Origin: Trichobilharzia regenti
Lineage: Eukaryota; Platyhelminthes; Trematoda; Strigeidida; Schistosomatidae
NCBI GenBank assembly: GCA_944472135.2
Contig: OX235270.1
Location: 141,809,632-141,873,631 of the forward strand
Direction: 5' to 3'
DNA length: 64,000 bases
In this document: piece by piece, positions 21,791 to 35,744 of the stretch
Position numbering within the stretch: position 1 is the stretch's first letter
Layout: every line of letters begins with the position of its first letter
Made by a program: the position numbers and the translations under genes
Notes under the pieces: model-generated
What the model was told of the DNA's origin: nothing
Seen by the model: the letters and a program-made list of their open reading frames with translations, nothing else
The model's database searches: none

Positions 21791-22220
21791 CATCACTCTG
21801 CTAACACTGAGGCTTGGGGACGTATAAACACCTCCGATTTCTGCCCATTTATTGTTAGAGTTGCGCTTCCTCGGAAACGGATGTGTCCTCTTAATATAGC
21901 GTTGCACTCGAAAAAACGTTCAACTACTAGAAAAAAAGTGACAGCAACAATCTCAGCAGAAATGCGTATGGCCCCCGAGAATAAGCAATAGGCGACAAAC
22001 AATAAACAGCACGTTGCATAATAACCATAGCCTCAGCGAATAATTTATCGTCTGTCATTTCCTTAAGGGCCAGACGCACTCAAAACAGACGGTTCGGTGT
22101 AAAATATATATTCAAAGAGCGAGGGTGTATGATTCTGGCCGGCGAAGAAAGCGAATCAAATACAGCTTATTAAATCTAAATTGACATTGGCGTACTGAAG
22201 TCAACACGTAGAAAAAAAGA
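21791..22220. other. LINE upstream coding remnant and flank
   Basis: The minus-strand open frame at 22002-21793 joins loosely to the LINE endonuclease start and may be its ORF1 or leader. 22090-22220 is unassigned sequence up to the tandem array. Confidence 0.35.
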
Positions 22221-25200
22221 ACTGGTCATCCTCGACGGCTTTTCTTAGCAGAAAACAGAACCTAAATCTTGTGATAAATCTAGGGACAGTAGAAATACTG
22301 CAGTTTTCTGCTCTAGAAATATTCTTCAGTGTTCAGAAGCTGTTAGGAAGTTCGATCAGAATGGATCAGCTACACTCATCAGATAGGTTTTTCTCAGCAG
22401 TTCCCCAATACGCTCGTCTAAGAAGCTTTCCTTCAGCTTCCAGATAATTGGCTTTGGCTTTACAGGCCTTTAGCATTTAGGGTTCGTGTCCATCTTCACT
22501 AGGAAGCCAGATAATTACGCCGAATTGGTTGATTCAAGTGATGAATAGGGTATCTGTGATTCCCAGACTTTCAAGTTTGATGAGTGACATGGTATGAGGG
22601 CCTTCGTAAAATGACTCGCTGAAATCTGCAAAACAACGTCGATCGGTTACTATTCGTGCTTAAATCTGACCCGGGTTCCACAACAAGCTGTGATAGGGTT
22701 GATCAGACAAAAAGGATTTCCCTGGAAACTATGGTGTGGGTCGGATAACAATTAAATATTCTCCGAATAATCCACGACAGATTTGCTGATTGTTGTTTCT
22801 AGTATATTTACCTAGGTACTGGTCAGACTAATAGGCTTGAGAGTGGCAGGTACTAATGAGTCGTTTCAGCCGAGAGGTAGCCATTCTCATATGACGGATA
22901 GCTTGACGATAGCAGTCAGTGAACTGGTTGTGTAGGCTGTCGCCTCCTTGGTAAGCCTCTGATGAAATCGACTGGTTCCTGCTGATTTCCCATATCTATT
23001 TCACCTGGTGACTGGGATACATTTTCGCCTGTGTGTAGACAGAATATATGGTGTGATCTGGCGGAATAACATGGTCGTTTTCCAAGTGACGTGTTGACTC
23101 GTGTGTGAATACCCACCCTAATAAGGCTGTCTGCCCTTGCTTCTGCTTTATTTCGGTGTTTCTGTCAATGGTTAGGTTAGAAAGTGCATGATGCATCTTC
23201 TCCATGGGACTCAACGATTATTTCTTCAGGTGTATCATTTCGTCTTGTGCCAGGTGCATTCTTAATTGACGGGTCGCTGTAATGGATTTATTTCTAGGTC
23301 TAGTGTGAAGCCTTCTGGCCACTGAATTCCTAAGATTGGTGTATATAACCCATTACTTATGATTCCGTTCAAGTAGACTACACATCTCTCAGATTATACA
23401 TGAGACAAAATCTTTCCCTCGCGTTAAGGCCAGTTCAAGTCATCTAGTTTGGCCCAACCTGAGTCATGAGGCTTCCAACCTTCCCTAACCGAGATGATAA
23501 GATTCCTCTTGCCAATATTGCGTTGTTCTCTTTATTCTAATTATAAAACTGCCGTTTGATACGGTCAGTTATGCATGGTTTCCCGGTCACTTGTGAGAGT
23601 GAATATTGGCCAGAATAGAGTCTTCATCGGTCTCGGAGTTTACTAGGACTTGGCGAAGGTGTGCAGATTGTTGATTCGGTCGTTCTGTCGATTGTGCATG
23701 GACTGTGAATAGTGACGCCGGCTACTGTCGTGGGGAGTAACTTAAATGATAATCTCTCTTCTAAGAATTGGGTCACTTTCAAACTTAACATCCGAGTCCG
23801 TTGCACTTTATTTTTCCACTTTGTGCTAGCGTTTGTGCTACAAGACCTTTATCTCCTTTATAAAGTGTCTCTTCCTACTGCAACAGTCTTTGCAGGCACT
23901 TGGTGGCGAAGTGTGGGTGCTGCAGGAGTCGGAATAGTGCATTTATAGTGGAGCCATCAGCTGAAGTTATCACACGGTGTACTGTCATCCACTGGGAGAA
24001 AACACACACTGGTCATCCTCGACGGCTTTTCTTAGCAGAAAACAGAACCTAAATCTTGTGATAAATCTAGGGACAGTAGAAATACTGCAGTTTTCTGCTC
24101 TAGAAATATTCTTCAGTGTTCAGAAGCTGTTAGGAAGTTCGATCAGAATGGATCAGCTACACTCATCAGATAGGTTTTTCTCAGCAGTTCCCCAATACGC
24201 TCGTCTAAGAAGCTTTCCTTCAGCTTCCAGATAATTGGCTTTGGCTTTACAGGCCTTTAGCATTTAGGGTTCGTGTCCATCTTCACTAGGAAGCCAGATA
24301 ATTACGCCGAATTGGTTGATTCAAGTGATGAATAGGGTATCTGTGATTCCCAGACTTTCAAGTTTGATGAGTGACATGGTATGAGGGCCTTCGTAAAATG
24401 ACTCGCTGAAATCTGCAAAACAACGTCGATCGGTTACTATTCGTGCTTAAATCTGACCCGGGTTCCACAACAAGCTGTGATAGGGTTGATCAGACAAAAA
24501 GGATTTCCCTGGAAACTATGGTGTGGGTCGGATAACAATTAAATATTCTCCGAATAATCCACGACAGATTTGCTGATTGTTGTTTCTAGTATATTTACCT
24601 AGGTACTGGTCAGACTAATAGGCTTGAGAGTGGCAGGTACTAATGAGTCGTTTCAGCCGAGAGGTAGCCATTCTCATATGACGGATAGCTTGACGATAGC
24701 AGTCAGTGAACTGGTTGTGTAGGCTGTCGCCTCCTTGGTAAGCCTCTGATGAAATCGACTGGTTCCTGCTGATTTCCCATATCTATTTCACCTGGTGACT
24801 GGGATACATTTTCGCCTGTGTGTAGACAGAATATATGGTGTGATCTGGCGGAATAACATGGTCGTTTTCCAAGTGACGTGTTGACTCGTGTGTGAATACC
24901 CACCCTAATAAGGCTGTCTGCCCTTGCTTCTGCTTTATTTCGGTGTTTCTGTCAATGGTTAGGTTAGAAAGTGCATGATGCATCTTCTCCATGGGACTCA
25001 ACGATTATTTCTTCAGGTGTATCATTTCGTCTTGTGCCAGGTGCATTCTTAATTGACGGGTCGCTGTAATGGATTTATTTCTAGGTCTAGTGTGAAGCCT
25101 TCTGGCCACTGAATTCCTAAGATTGGTGTATATAACCCATTACTTATGATTCCGTTCAAGTAGACTACACATCTCTCAGATTATACATGAGACAAAATCT

Positions 25201-28200
25201 TTCCCTCGCGTTAAGGCCAGTTCAAGTCATCTAGTTTGGCCCAACCTGAGTCATGAGGCTTCCAACCTTCCCTAACCGAGATGATAAGATTCCTCTTGCC
25301 AATATTGCGTTGTTCTCTTTATTCTAATTATAAAACTGCCGTTTGATACGGTCAGTTATGCATGGTTTCCCGGTCACTTGTGAGAGTGAATATTGGCCAG
25401 AATAGAGTCTTCATCGGTCTCGGAGTTTACTAGGACTTGGCGAAGGTGTGCAGATTGTTGATTCGGTCGTTCTGTCGATTGTGCATGGACTGTGAATAGT
25501 GACGCCGGCTACTGTCGTGGGGAGTAACTTAAATGATAATCTCTCTTCTAAGAATTGGGTCACTTTCAAACTTAACATCCGAGTCCGTTGCACTTTATTT
25601 TTCCACTTTGTGCTAGCGTTTGTGCTACAAGACCTTTATCTCCTTTATAAAGTGTCTCTTCCTACTGCAACAGTCTTTGCAGGCACTTGGTGGCGAAGTG
25701 TGGGTGCTGCAGGAGTCGGAATAGTGCATTTATAGTGGAGCCATCAGCTGAAGTTATCACACGGTGTACTGTCATCCACTGGGAGAAAACACACACTGGT
25801 CATCCTCGACGGCTTTTCTTAGCAGAAAACAGAACCTAAATCTTGTGATAAATCTAGGGACAGTAGAAATACTGCAGTTTTCTGCTCTAGAAATATTCTT
25901 CAGTGTTCAGAAGCTGTTAGGAAGTTCGATCAGAATGGATCAGCTACACTCATCAGATAGGTTTTTCTCAGCAGTTCCCCAATACGCTCGTCTAAGAAGC
26001 TTTCCTTCAGCTTCCAGATAATTGGCTTTGGCTTTACAGGCCTTTAGCATTTAGGGTTCGTGTCCATCTTCACTAGGAAGCCAGATAATTACGCCGAATT
26101 GGTTGATTCAAGTGATGAATAGGGTATCTGTGATTCCCAGACTTTCAAGTTTGATGAGTGACATGGTATGAGGGCCTTCGTAAAATGACTCGCTGAAATC
26201 TGCAAAACAACGTCGATCGGTTACTATTCGTGCTTAAATCTGACCCGGGTTCCACAACAAGCTGTGATAGGGTTGATCAGACAAAAAGGATTTCCCTGGA
26301 AACTATGGTGTGGGTCGGATAACAATTAAATATTCTCCGAATAATCCACGACAGATTTGCTGATTGTTGTTTCTAGTATATTTACCTAGGTACTGGTCAG
26401 ACTAATAGGCTTGAGAGTGGCAGGTACTAATGAGTCGTTTCAGCCGAGAGGTAGCCATTCTCATATGACGGATAGCTTGACGATAGCAGTCAGTGAACTG
26501 GTTGTGTAGGCTGTCGCCTCCTTGGTAAGCCTCTGATGAAATCGACTGGTTCCTGCTGATTTCCCATATCTATTTCACCTGGTGACTGGGATACATTTTC
26601 GCCTGTGTGTAGACAGAATATATGGTGTGATCTGGCGGAATAACATGGTCGTTTTCCAAGTGACGTGTTGACTCGTGTGTGAATACCCACCCTAATAAGG
26701 CTGTCTGCCCTTGCTTCTGCTTTATTTCGGTGTTTCTGTCAATGGTTAGGTTAGAAAGTGCATGATGCATCTTCTCCATGGGACTCAACGATTATTTCTT
26801 CAGGTGTATCATTTCGTCTTGTGCCAGGTGCATTCTTAATTGACGGGTCGCTGTAATGGATTTATTTCTAGGTCTAGTGTGAAGCCTTCTGGCCACTGAA
26901 TTCCTAAGATTGGTGTATATAACCCATTACTTATGATTCCGTTCAAGTAGACTACACATCTCTCAGATTATACATGAGACAAAATCTTTCCCTCGCGTTA
27001 AGGCCAGTTCAAGTCATCTAGTTTGGCCCAACCTGAGTCATGAGGCTTCCAACCTTCCCTAACCGAGATGATAAGATTCCTCTTGCCAATATTGCGTTGT
27101 TCTCTTTATTCTAATTATAAAACTGCCGTTTGATACGGTCAGTTATGCATGGTTTCCCGGTCACTTGTGAGAGTGAATATTGGCCAGAATAGAGTCTTCA
27201 TCGGTCTCGGAGTTTACTAGGACTTGGCGAAGGTGTGCAGATTGTTGATTCGGTCGTTCTGTCGATTGTGCATGGACTGTGAATAGTGACGCCGGCTACT
27301 GTCGTGGGGAGTAACTTAAATGATAATCTCTCTTCTAAGAATTGGGTCACTTTCAAACTTAACATCCGAGTCCGTTGCACTTTATTTTTCCACTTTGTGC
27401 TAGCGTTTGTGCTACAAGACCTTTATCTCCTTTATAAAGTGTCTCTTCCTACTGCAACAGTCTTTGCAGGCACTTGGTGGCGAAGTGTGGGTGCTGCAGG
27501 AGTCGGAATAGTGCATTTATAGTGGAGCCATCAGCTGAAGTTATCACACGGTGTACTGTCATCCACTGGGAGAAAACACACACTGGTCATCCTCGACGGC
27601 TTTTCTTAGCAGAAAACAGAACCTAAATCTTGTGATAAATCTAGGGACAGTAGAAATACTGCAGTTTTCTGCTCTAGAAATATTCTTCAGTGTTCAGAAG
27701 CTGTTAGGAAGTTCGATCAGAATGGATCAGCTACACTCATCAGATAGGTTTTTCTCAGCAGTTCCCCAATACGCTCGTCTAAGAAGCTTTCCTTCAGCTT
27801 CCAGATAATTGGCTTTGGCTTTACAGGCCTTTAGCATTTAGGGTTCGTGTCCATCTTCACTAGGAAGCCAGATAATTACGCCGAATTGGTTGATTCAAGT
27901 GATGAATAGGGTATCTGTGATTCCCAGACTTTCAAGTTTGATGAGTGACATGGTATGAGGGCCTTCGTAAAATGACTCGCTGAAATCTGCAAAACAACGT
28001 CGATCGGTTACTATTCGTGCTTAAATCTGACCCGGGTTCCACAACAAGCTGTGATAGGGTTGATCAGACAAAAAGGATTTCCCTGGAAACTATGGTGTGG
28101 GTCGGATAACAATTAAATATTCTCCGAATAATCCACGACAGATTTGCTGATTGTTGTTTCTAGTATATTTACCTAGGTACTGGTCAGACTAATAGGCTTG

Positions 28201-29570
28201 AGAGTGGCAGGTACTAATGAGTCGTTTCAGCCGAGAGGTAGCCATTCTCATATGACGGATAGCTTGACGATAGCAGTCAGTGAACTGGTTGTGTAGGCTG
28301 TCGCCTCCTTGGTAAGCCTCTGATGAAATCGACTGGTTCCTGCTGATTTCCCATATCTATTTCACCTGGTGACTGGGATACATTTTCGCCTGTGTGTAGA
28401 CAGAATATATGGTGTGATCTGGCGGAATAACATGGTCGTTTTCCAAGTGACGTGTTGACTCGTGTGTGAATACCCACCCTAATAAGGCTGTCTGCCCTTG
28501 CTTCTGCTTTATTTCGGTGTTTCTGTCAATGGTTAGGTTAGAAAGTGCATGATGCATCTTCTCCATGGGACTCAACGATTATTTCTTCAGGTGTATCATT
28601 TCGTCTTGTGCCAGGTGCATTCTTAATTGACGGGTCGCTGTAATGGATTTATTTCTAGGTCTAGTGTGAAGCCTTCTGGCCACTGAATTCCTAAGATTGG
28701 TGTATATAACCCATTACTTATGATTCCGTTCAAGTAGACTACACATCTCTCAGATTATACATGAGACAAAATCTTTCCCTCGCGTTAAGGCCAGTTCAAG
28801 TCATCTAGTTTGGCCCAACCTGAGTCATGAGGCTTCCAACCTTCCCTAACCGAGATGATAAGATTCCTCTTGCCAATATTGCGTTGTTCTCTTTATTCTA
28901 ATTATAAAACTGCCGTTTGATACGGTCAGTTATGCATGGTTTCCCGGTCACTTGTGAGAGTGAATATTGGCCAGAATAGAGTCTTCATCGGTCTCGGAGT
29001 TTACTAGGACTTGGCGAAGGTGTGCAGATTGTTGATTCGGTCGTTCTGTCGATTGTGCATGGACTGTGAATAGTGACGCCGGCTACTGTCGTGGGGAGTA
29101 ACTTAAATGATAATCTCTCTTCTAAGAATTGGGTCACTTTCAAACTTAACATCCGAGTCCGTTGCACTTTATTTTTCCACTTTGTGCTAGCGTTTGTGCT
29201 ACAAGACCTTTATCTCCTTTATAAAGTGTCTCTTCCTACTGCAACAGTCTTTGCAGGCACTTGGTGGCGAAGTGTGGGTGCTGCAGGAGTCGGAATAGTG
29301 CATTTATAGTGGAGCCATCAGCTGAAGTTATCACACGGTGTACTGTCATCCACTGGGAGAAAACACACACTGGTCATCCTCGACGGCTTTTCTTAGCAGA
29401 AAACAGAACCTAAATCTTGTGATAAATCTAGGGACAGTAGAAATACTGCAGTTTTCTGCTCTAGAAATATTCTTCAGTGTTCAGAAGCTGTTAGGAAGTT
29501 CGATCAGAATGGATCAGCTACACTCATCAGATAGGTTTTTCTCAGCAGTTCCCCAATACGCTCGTCTAAG
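22221..29570. repeat. Tandem array of a 1787-bp unit
   Basis: Four complete units start at 22221, 24008, 25795 and 27582, and a fifth partial unit covers 29369-29570. Every landmark checked recurs at exactly 1787-bp spacing, and I found no base difference between units where compared. The unit begins actggtcatcctcgacggct. Its open frames (up to 85 codons on the plus strand and 72 on the minus strand) repeat with the unit and resemble no family I know. After 29570 the sequence keeps faint similarity (LLRRAYWGTAEKNLSD frame) and then diverges. Either a recent local amplification or an assembly artefact. Confidence 0.95.
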
Positions 29571-30090
29571 TAGCTGTCCCTCTGCTTTAGGTTCTACTTT
29601 TTCTTCATTTGTTTTGCATTTTTTTCGCATGACATTTTTAGTTATATGGAGATTTCGGATGATTTTCTTTTCGTGGATGTCTACGCTGGGATACATCTTT
29701 TTTTCCTTAAATTTTGGGCAAATATCTTATGATATATTATAGCAGTCGTTTACTCTGTCTCCTTGTTGGAATTTGGGAAGTGGTTGAGCTTGTTGGCCAT
29801 TCCATCTGATTGGTGAGTTGGATCTCTTCACATGCACTCACTGACTGGTGAAGATATTAAGGTTTTGTGTTCCATCTGCCACTTAACATTATCTGAAAAC
29901 GAATAAATATGGATAAGAAAAAAGTTTTGTGATGGTCTAGCGACGAACCCTTCTTTCAAAGTAATTACCCAAATTACCAGCAGACAAATCCTTTAAAGCT
30001 GTCGTGTATTTTGAAGGTATACTGGAAAGCGTGCTGGTGACAAATGAAGCGAGGAAACCCATTCACACACATGGAAAGGCATTTATTAGT
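29571..30090. other. No recognisable gene
   Basis: Right flank of the array. The first 20 or so bases look like a diverged continuation of the unit (agctgtccctctgcttt against agctttccttcagctt). The rest is unassigned. Confidence 0.4.
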
Positions 30091-30538
30091 CAATAGAGGA
30101 ACATAGCACCTCAAACAAACTACAGACCTTGATTAACAGCTGTCTTTGCTCAATGCTACTCAAGACTAGACGACCAGAAACGATCAGTAACAGAGTGGGA
30201 TCTCTGGCAATGAGCGAACCAACCAGGAACCGATTGTGCAAGAAATATGCAGGAGGAAATGTAGATGGATTGACCATACTAAGAGAAAACAGACCATCAC
30301 GTGACATCACACGCCAGGCCATCACTCGAGTGGAACCGGGAAGGGAAGTGGCGAGTTAGTCTTCATTGTGAGGGCGACAAGGAGGAGTTCGTGTGAATAG
30401 GATATGAAATCATGTGAGCAGACGTGGAGCCAGGTGAGAACGATGGCCGACAATCGAACGCAATGGGGACGTGGGGCTGAAGCCCTATGTTCCTCTAAGG
30501 ACTAAAACAGAAAATAATAAATAACAATAAGAGGAACA
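30091..30538 (+). mobile_element. Short 5'-truncated RTE with TSDs
   Basis: The body, 30104-30524, is the last 0.42 kb of the RTE: agcacctcaaacaaactaca through gaagccctatgttcctctaa and an A-rich aataata tail. The flanks caatagaggaaca (30091-30103) and caataagaggaaca (30525-30538) form a target duplication with one indel. It is close in sequence to the equivalent parts of the 11-kb and 59-kb copies. Confidence 0.9.
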
Positions 30539-31405
30539 GATAATTACATAAGGAATGTATACTTTCTTTTTGGTTGATGGTCCAATCCTTCTGAATTCCT
30601 CAGTCACCGACTACTTCTGATTGAGATGCGAAGATGACGGTGTGGAAAAATTAAACATAAGATAGTCAGTTGATATCATCATAGTTACTGAGGCTGTTGC
30701 GATAGTGACACTGAATGCAGACTAAATACCTGTCTATGTTTGTTTATGCAGTGTATATTCCTTTTCGTAACAACCCTAAAGGTCTTCACCAAAAATAATT
30801 ACACCAAAGAGGACACTTAGAGAGGCACAAATTGGATATAAAAGATGAAAGCATTCAAGAATTTTCGTTCCTTTATGAGCAGCCTTCAATAGACTGCTTC
30901 GCAAAATGTTCGTAAGCCTCCTATGGATCGATCTTTCTGCCTGGGTGACTGTAGGTGCAGGAGATTTCGTGTGCTACGACCAGCTGAGATTGCTTAAACA
31001 GTATAAGCAATAATAAGAGATTCAAGGTGACCCCTTACTAAAATCCTTAGGTTGAGTGGCGTCACACTGAGCATCCATAAAAGCATTCATAAAAGTCCTT
31101 CTCAAACCGTCACTAAATCCAGTTGTTAGTGTTTACATGAGCTATTTTAAGGATGACGACAGTGTATAGGACAGTTTCAGGTGCCTTTGAAAAAAATGCA
31201 AGGAAGAGACTAATGAGTATATCCATGTCTCATTAAAATCTCTAATGAATTTATGTCGTGCTGTCAGAGAACAACCATTCCAGGAGTAAATACTGGTTGC
31301 AGATTAATAACGACCTTATTGTAAGTGAGAAATCAACCCTGTTTTCCTGTCCAGAGTAACAAGGTCTGTTATTCAACATTGGGAGATATCTAGTACTCCA
31401 GATCC
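30539..31405. other. No recognisable gene
   Basis: Unassigned AT-rich sequence between two RTE insertions. Confidence 0.4.
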
Positions 31406-32880
31406 CTCCCATTTATGCTGGCTGATTGTTGTCAGTTGTTGTTGTTGCTGTTGGTGTTGGCCAGGAATATTCATCACCACATCTGTTTTCTCTCTATTCA
31501 CCTGAAGTCACATCTTCTCTGGATGCTTCTTCTATCGCCAACTTGTCGCTTTTCACTTGCATATCTTCCAGTTTGTGGGAAATCAGACATATAACATCGG
31601 CGAAGTCCAGATCCTCCAAGTCCTTTTTTTGTGTGAGTAGATTTTATGCCTGTTTCCTCGCTGTGCCCGCTGTCTGTCTCATTGTCCAATCAACTGCAAT
31701 CAGGAAAATCATTGGCGATAGTAGTTAGCCAGTCAGCTTGTCTTACTCCCGTCCTCACTTCGAAGGATTCCGTAAGTTTCCCGTTGTTGATAACTTAGCA
31801 TGCAGCATTGTCATACAACTGTTGGATGGGATGTAGAATTGTCGATGGAACCCCGTAGTAGCGAAGTAGTTTCCAAACCACCTCTCGATTGACGCTGCAC
31901 TGTTGAAGACCCTTTCAAAGTCAATGAAGTTGAGGTAGAGAGGTGACTGCCATTCCAAGCTTTGTTCAATGATGATTTGTAGTGTGGTAATTTGATCAAT
32001 ACATGAATTGTTTCTCCTGAATCCATGCAGCTTGTTCCGGTCGAAGTTTTTCATCCAGGTTGGCTTGTTCGATTCTCGCCGGGATGATTCGGCTTAGTAT
32101 TTTGCTTGGGATGGACAGGAGCATAATTCCGCGCCAGTTTTTACATTGACTTAAGTCTCCTTTCTTTGGGAGTTTGAATAAGTATCCTTTCTTCCAATCC
32201 TCAGGTACTTCGCCCTCTTTCCACACCTTCTCCAGTAGTGGTGTCATCAAGTCCGCTGTTGTCTCTGGGTCCATTTTCAATGCTTCTGCTAGGATTCCAT
32301 CTGGTCCTGCTGACTTTTCAGCTTTTAGCATCCTGATTGCATTCAGGACTTCTGATTTCGTCGGGGAGTCGATGTTCACTGGTAGTTCTGCTTCCGTTGT
32401 TGGTACTGTTGGGCGTGTTGTAGGTGGCGGTCGATTTAGAAGTCTTTTGAAGTGTTCAGCCCAGTGTTTTCTTAGCTCCACCTCTTTGGTGGTTGACTTT
32501 CCATTGTTATCCTTTACTGGCTTAATCTGTGTCGGACTTTTCCCCGATAGGTTCCTAGTTGTTTGGTAGAGTGTGGCGAGGGCTCCTTTGCCTGCAGCCT
32601 GTTCTGCTTCGTTTGCCATGGTTTCATAATATTTTCTTTTGTCTTCCCTGGCACTCTTCTTCACTCTTTTGTTTAGTGTATTGTAGCTTGCATTCAGCTC
32701 CTGTTTTTGTTGCTCGTCAGTGCACTGGATAATCTTTTGTTTCACTGTCCTTCTCTCTTCTATTAGTTTCCAAGTGTCCACAGCGAGTCACTGTTTGTCC
32801 TGCCTCTTCTTTCTGCCTAGAACTTCCATCCAGGTTTGACTCCACACCGTTTTCAAGTTATCCCAGTGCTTTTCGATGGA
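31406..32880 (-). pseudogene. RTE LINE relic, linker and polymerase part
   Basis: The minus-strand frame 32781-31996 (261 codons) shows DTWKLIEERRTVKQKI, KRVKKSAREDKRKYYETMAN, the finger motif KSAGPDGILAEALK, LFKLPKKGDLSQCKNWRGIM and ILSRIIPARIEQ. Downstream, IDFERVFNSAAS is a decayed motif A. The catalytic palm is garbled in the same way as in the 11-kb and 58-kb copies. The endonuclease is missing on the 5' side at the PLE junction near 32880, and the 3' end is missing at 31406. Confidence 0.88.
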
Positions 32881-33910
32881 GATGTATCTGTGGAAACACT
32901 AAAAATTCGACTGTCGCGCTCACTTAAGAAGATCTTCTTCGCAGCTGAACTAAGACTAACCTTCTCCACAAAACCTATGATTCATGTGAACGTGAAGGAT
33001 AAGCTACCACTGCTGGCCTCATCAATGTGTATTTATCAATTCCCCTGCTCGTGTGGAGCCAGGTATGTTGGCCGTACCCAGCGTTCGCTTTCCAAACGTA
33101 TCACTGATCACTTACCAATATGGTTTTACAAAGGAGAAAAATGATGTCCCCGCAGCTCCATCTTAGAACATCTGATAGAATCTGGACACCAAGCTACACC
33201 CCCAAACAAACTTCAAAGTAGTCTACAGAGTAAGAAGTAGTCCTTCTAAAGGTGTACGAATCAGACTTCTGCAAACTGCAGAAGCAATGGCGATTGATTC
33301 ACTTGCTAAGCCCTGAACTCTGCATACAGAAGAAGTTGGTTCAATCACTACACTTGCAATGGACGTAATCTATCTTATTACCCAACAAGTAAATTCTACC
33401 CTAATTTTTTTTGTTTTCTACCTCTTCATTGGTATTATTTTGTCTTTGCAATTGTAATACATTTTACATTTTCAAACTTCTTGTTCTCTCGCCCCCCCAC
33501 ACTCGATTTAATTTCTACACCTCACTGTCACTGACTTGATCAACGCCCATTTTCTAGTCATTTATGTTCCGTCATCTAACTTATTTGCTCAATTTCAGTT
33601 CTTATTTAAATGGCATTATTCTCTACCCCCTTTAATTTAGTCTCTACCTGTAATTACCTCTGTTGCTACCCTGACCTAAGTTGAAACATTTTAGTCAATT
33701 ATATTACGTCATCTAACTTACTAACTCAATCTTACTTTAGTTGCTGTCTGATTAACCTTGTTTCTATATTAGATCATTCTTTTATTGCCTGATCAATTTC
33801 TAAACTTGACAAACCTCATGTACACACACACAAATAATTATATATAAATGCGATTGTTCAGCTAAATATGTGAATGAATTCGCCGGCGAAAAGAGTCCCT
33901 TCGCTGAACG
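32880..33910 (+). mobile_element. Penelope-like element 3' part, group A
   Basis: Coding to about 33145 has KIRLSRSLKKIFFAAELRLT, KDKLPLLASSMCIYQFPCSC and GARYVGRTQRSLSKRITDH, the GIY-YIG core with its Arg. The next frame carries LEHLIESGHQ and decayed C-terminal coding to about 33360. The 3' untranslated part reaches cttgacaaacctcatgtaca and a hammerhead-like motif. It is 5' truncated at the RTE junction. Confidence 0.85.
33859..33906 (+). ncRNA. Hammerhead-like motif in a PLE end
   Basis: cagc and gctg outer pairing, gtgaatgaattcgccg, GAAA, and agagtccct before ttc. The first core box (gaatga for the ctgatga consensus) is mutated. It is preceded by (ac)n-containing sequence shared with 36178-36233 and 49463-49524. 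Confidence 0.5.
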
Positions 33911-35740
33911 TCTTCTCTTTTTCATATGACTTAATGAAAATTTTCGAGTTAATTTAGCCAGGATATTCATTGGTTCCGTACAGATTATTGCCTTTCCAAG
34001 AGGTAGTTGAGTACTTTCTTCAACATTCACCTACTTCGCTGCCTTGATGCTGCAAGTTAGATGACAGGTCAGAAAGGATAAGTAACTAGGAACTCCGAAG
34101 ACAAATCTGCCAAAATATTGAGAAAGAAGTAGAGATATGTGGATTAGATACACACAGTGGGGAATTTCAAGTGATATCATACTATAACAAAAAAGTCGTG
34201 CCGAAGCCGAGCGAGAAGTTACGTGTTGGACGTGGTTCTCTGTGTGACATGGAGATTATTTGAAAAGGAAATTAGAGGGAGGCGTATATCGTGGAGCTGG
34301 TTGGAAAATACAACAGAGATCAAAGAGAATTGCAGGTGTTCACCGGTTGAGGCCTTATTCGCATTTCAAAATACAAAGAACGAATAATTATACAAATACA
34401 AGCGAAAACTGTGGAAATGGAAAACTAAGTATCATAATACAAGTGTAGAAATTGGGCCCTATGGTAGAATGCAATTGAATATTAGATAATTTTATTTGAT
34501 ATAACACGGTGATACAGTAATAATACTGCATCTTCTCTACAGCAATCGCAGAATTCGGATCAAAATTGTTGGCATAGGCCATTGAAACGTTTCATTAGGC
34601 GCCTCAAACTTCAAGATAAAACAGAGTATTTCCTGGCTATTAGAATATTTCTGCACTGGATCTCCAGGATCACATGATGTACCGGTGATATGATAAACTG
34701 AATAAACTTAATATTACTGACACTAATCCTTGCCACAGACATAATATTCTTTGTCTGATAATTATCTTGAATTTCATACTGTTGAAAAAAGGATATACTA
34801 CTGTGACACGCGCTACTGATAAGACTTATCATTAGTTTATAACTGGTCTGAAAACATCAGATAGCAGGAAGATAGATTTGATGTTAGAGATAGCAAATGA
34901 TACAAAGTTGTGGGGATACACGGAAGACGTGAAGTGAACACAGTATGAAGGCAAGAAGTGGCACAACTTGGAAGATCTGGGGAAATGGTGATTTGAAGAT
35001 AAGGTGTACATAATTTCGCCATATGGAGATACCGAATACCATATAAAAATTCCTTAACTATGTCTCCTCTCTTCTACCATTACACTACTACTCAACTAAC
35101 ATAGATTGATAATAGGATTTCAGAAATGTGTGTATAAAAACTACACTACTTACAAATGCGTTAGTAGCTTAAGAAATTATACAAAACTTCAGATTGGTTA
35201 ATTCTTATAGTTATAAATTCACGAACTCATATAAGCTTAGAATTTGGGCACTCTGGTAGAATGTAACTCCATATTAGATAAATCTATTTTATGTAACACA
35301 CAGTTATTCAGTAGCGATAACTGGATGGTGTTCTGAGCACAATTTATTGATCATAACCATATCAATGTGTTCACACGGCTTAATCATTTGATTTATATAT
35401 TTTATTCCCAACCACAGTTGATTAATTGTACTGTACTGCTCTTTAATACTTCTACCCTATCCTGTTTTATATCCTATACATTTTTTATTTTATATAAATG
35501 AAGGGAAAAAGTTGTATGATTAACTTGATATAATTATGAGCAATAGTTTGTGCTCGAAACATGATCATCAGTTAATATCACTGTATGTGATATCACTGTG
35601 TGATTTATCAAAACAAAATCTTATCCATAATTGAGTTATACTCTACCACCACAGTGCCCAAGTTTTATGCTTATACCTATCCTATTCTATTTTGTGATTA
35701 CATCCAAGTGAATGCATTACAAACTAAACATGCATTATTC
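33911..35740. other. Unassigned, with a diverged repeat pair
   Basis: No gene seen. 34446-34530 and 35240-35320 are related direct copies (tttgggcactctggtagaat, tattagataa.tttatttgat-like). An inverted relative (ctctaccaccacagtgccca) occurs near 35641. The family is unknown. Confidence 0.45.
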
Positions 35741-35744
35741 TTAT

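Noticed and set aside
22221..29570. CRISPR array or satellite-encoded protein
   Set aside because: The 1787-bp units are direct, spacerless and eukaryotic in context; short frames recur only because the unit does.
31426..31728. Plus-strand frame of 100 codons; same type at 59071-59475 on the minus strand
   Set aside because: Antisense shadows of the RTE polymerase, recurring wherever the RTE lies.
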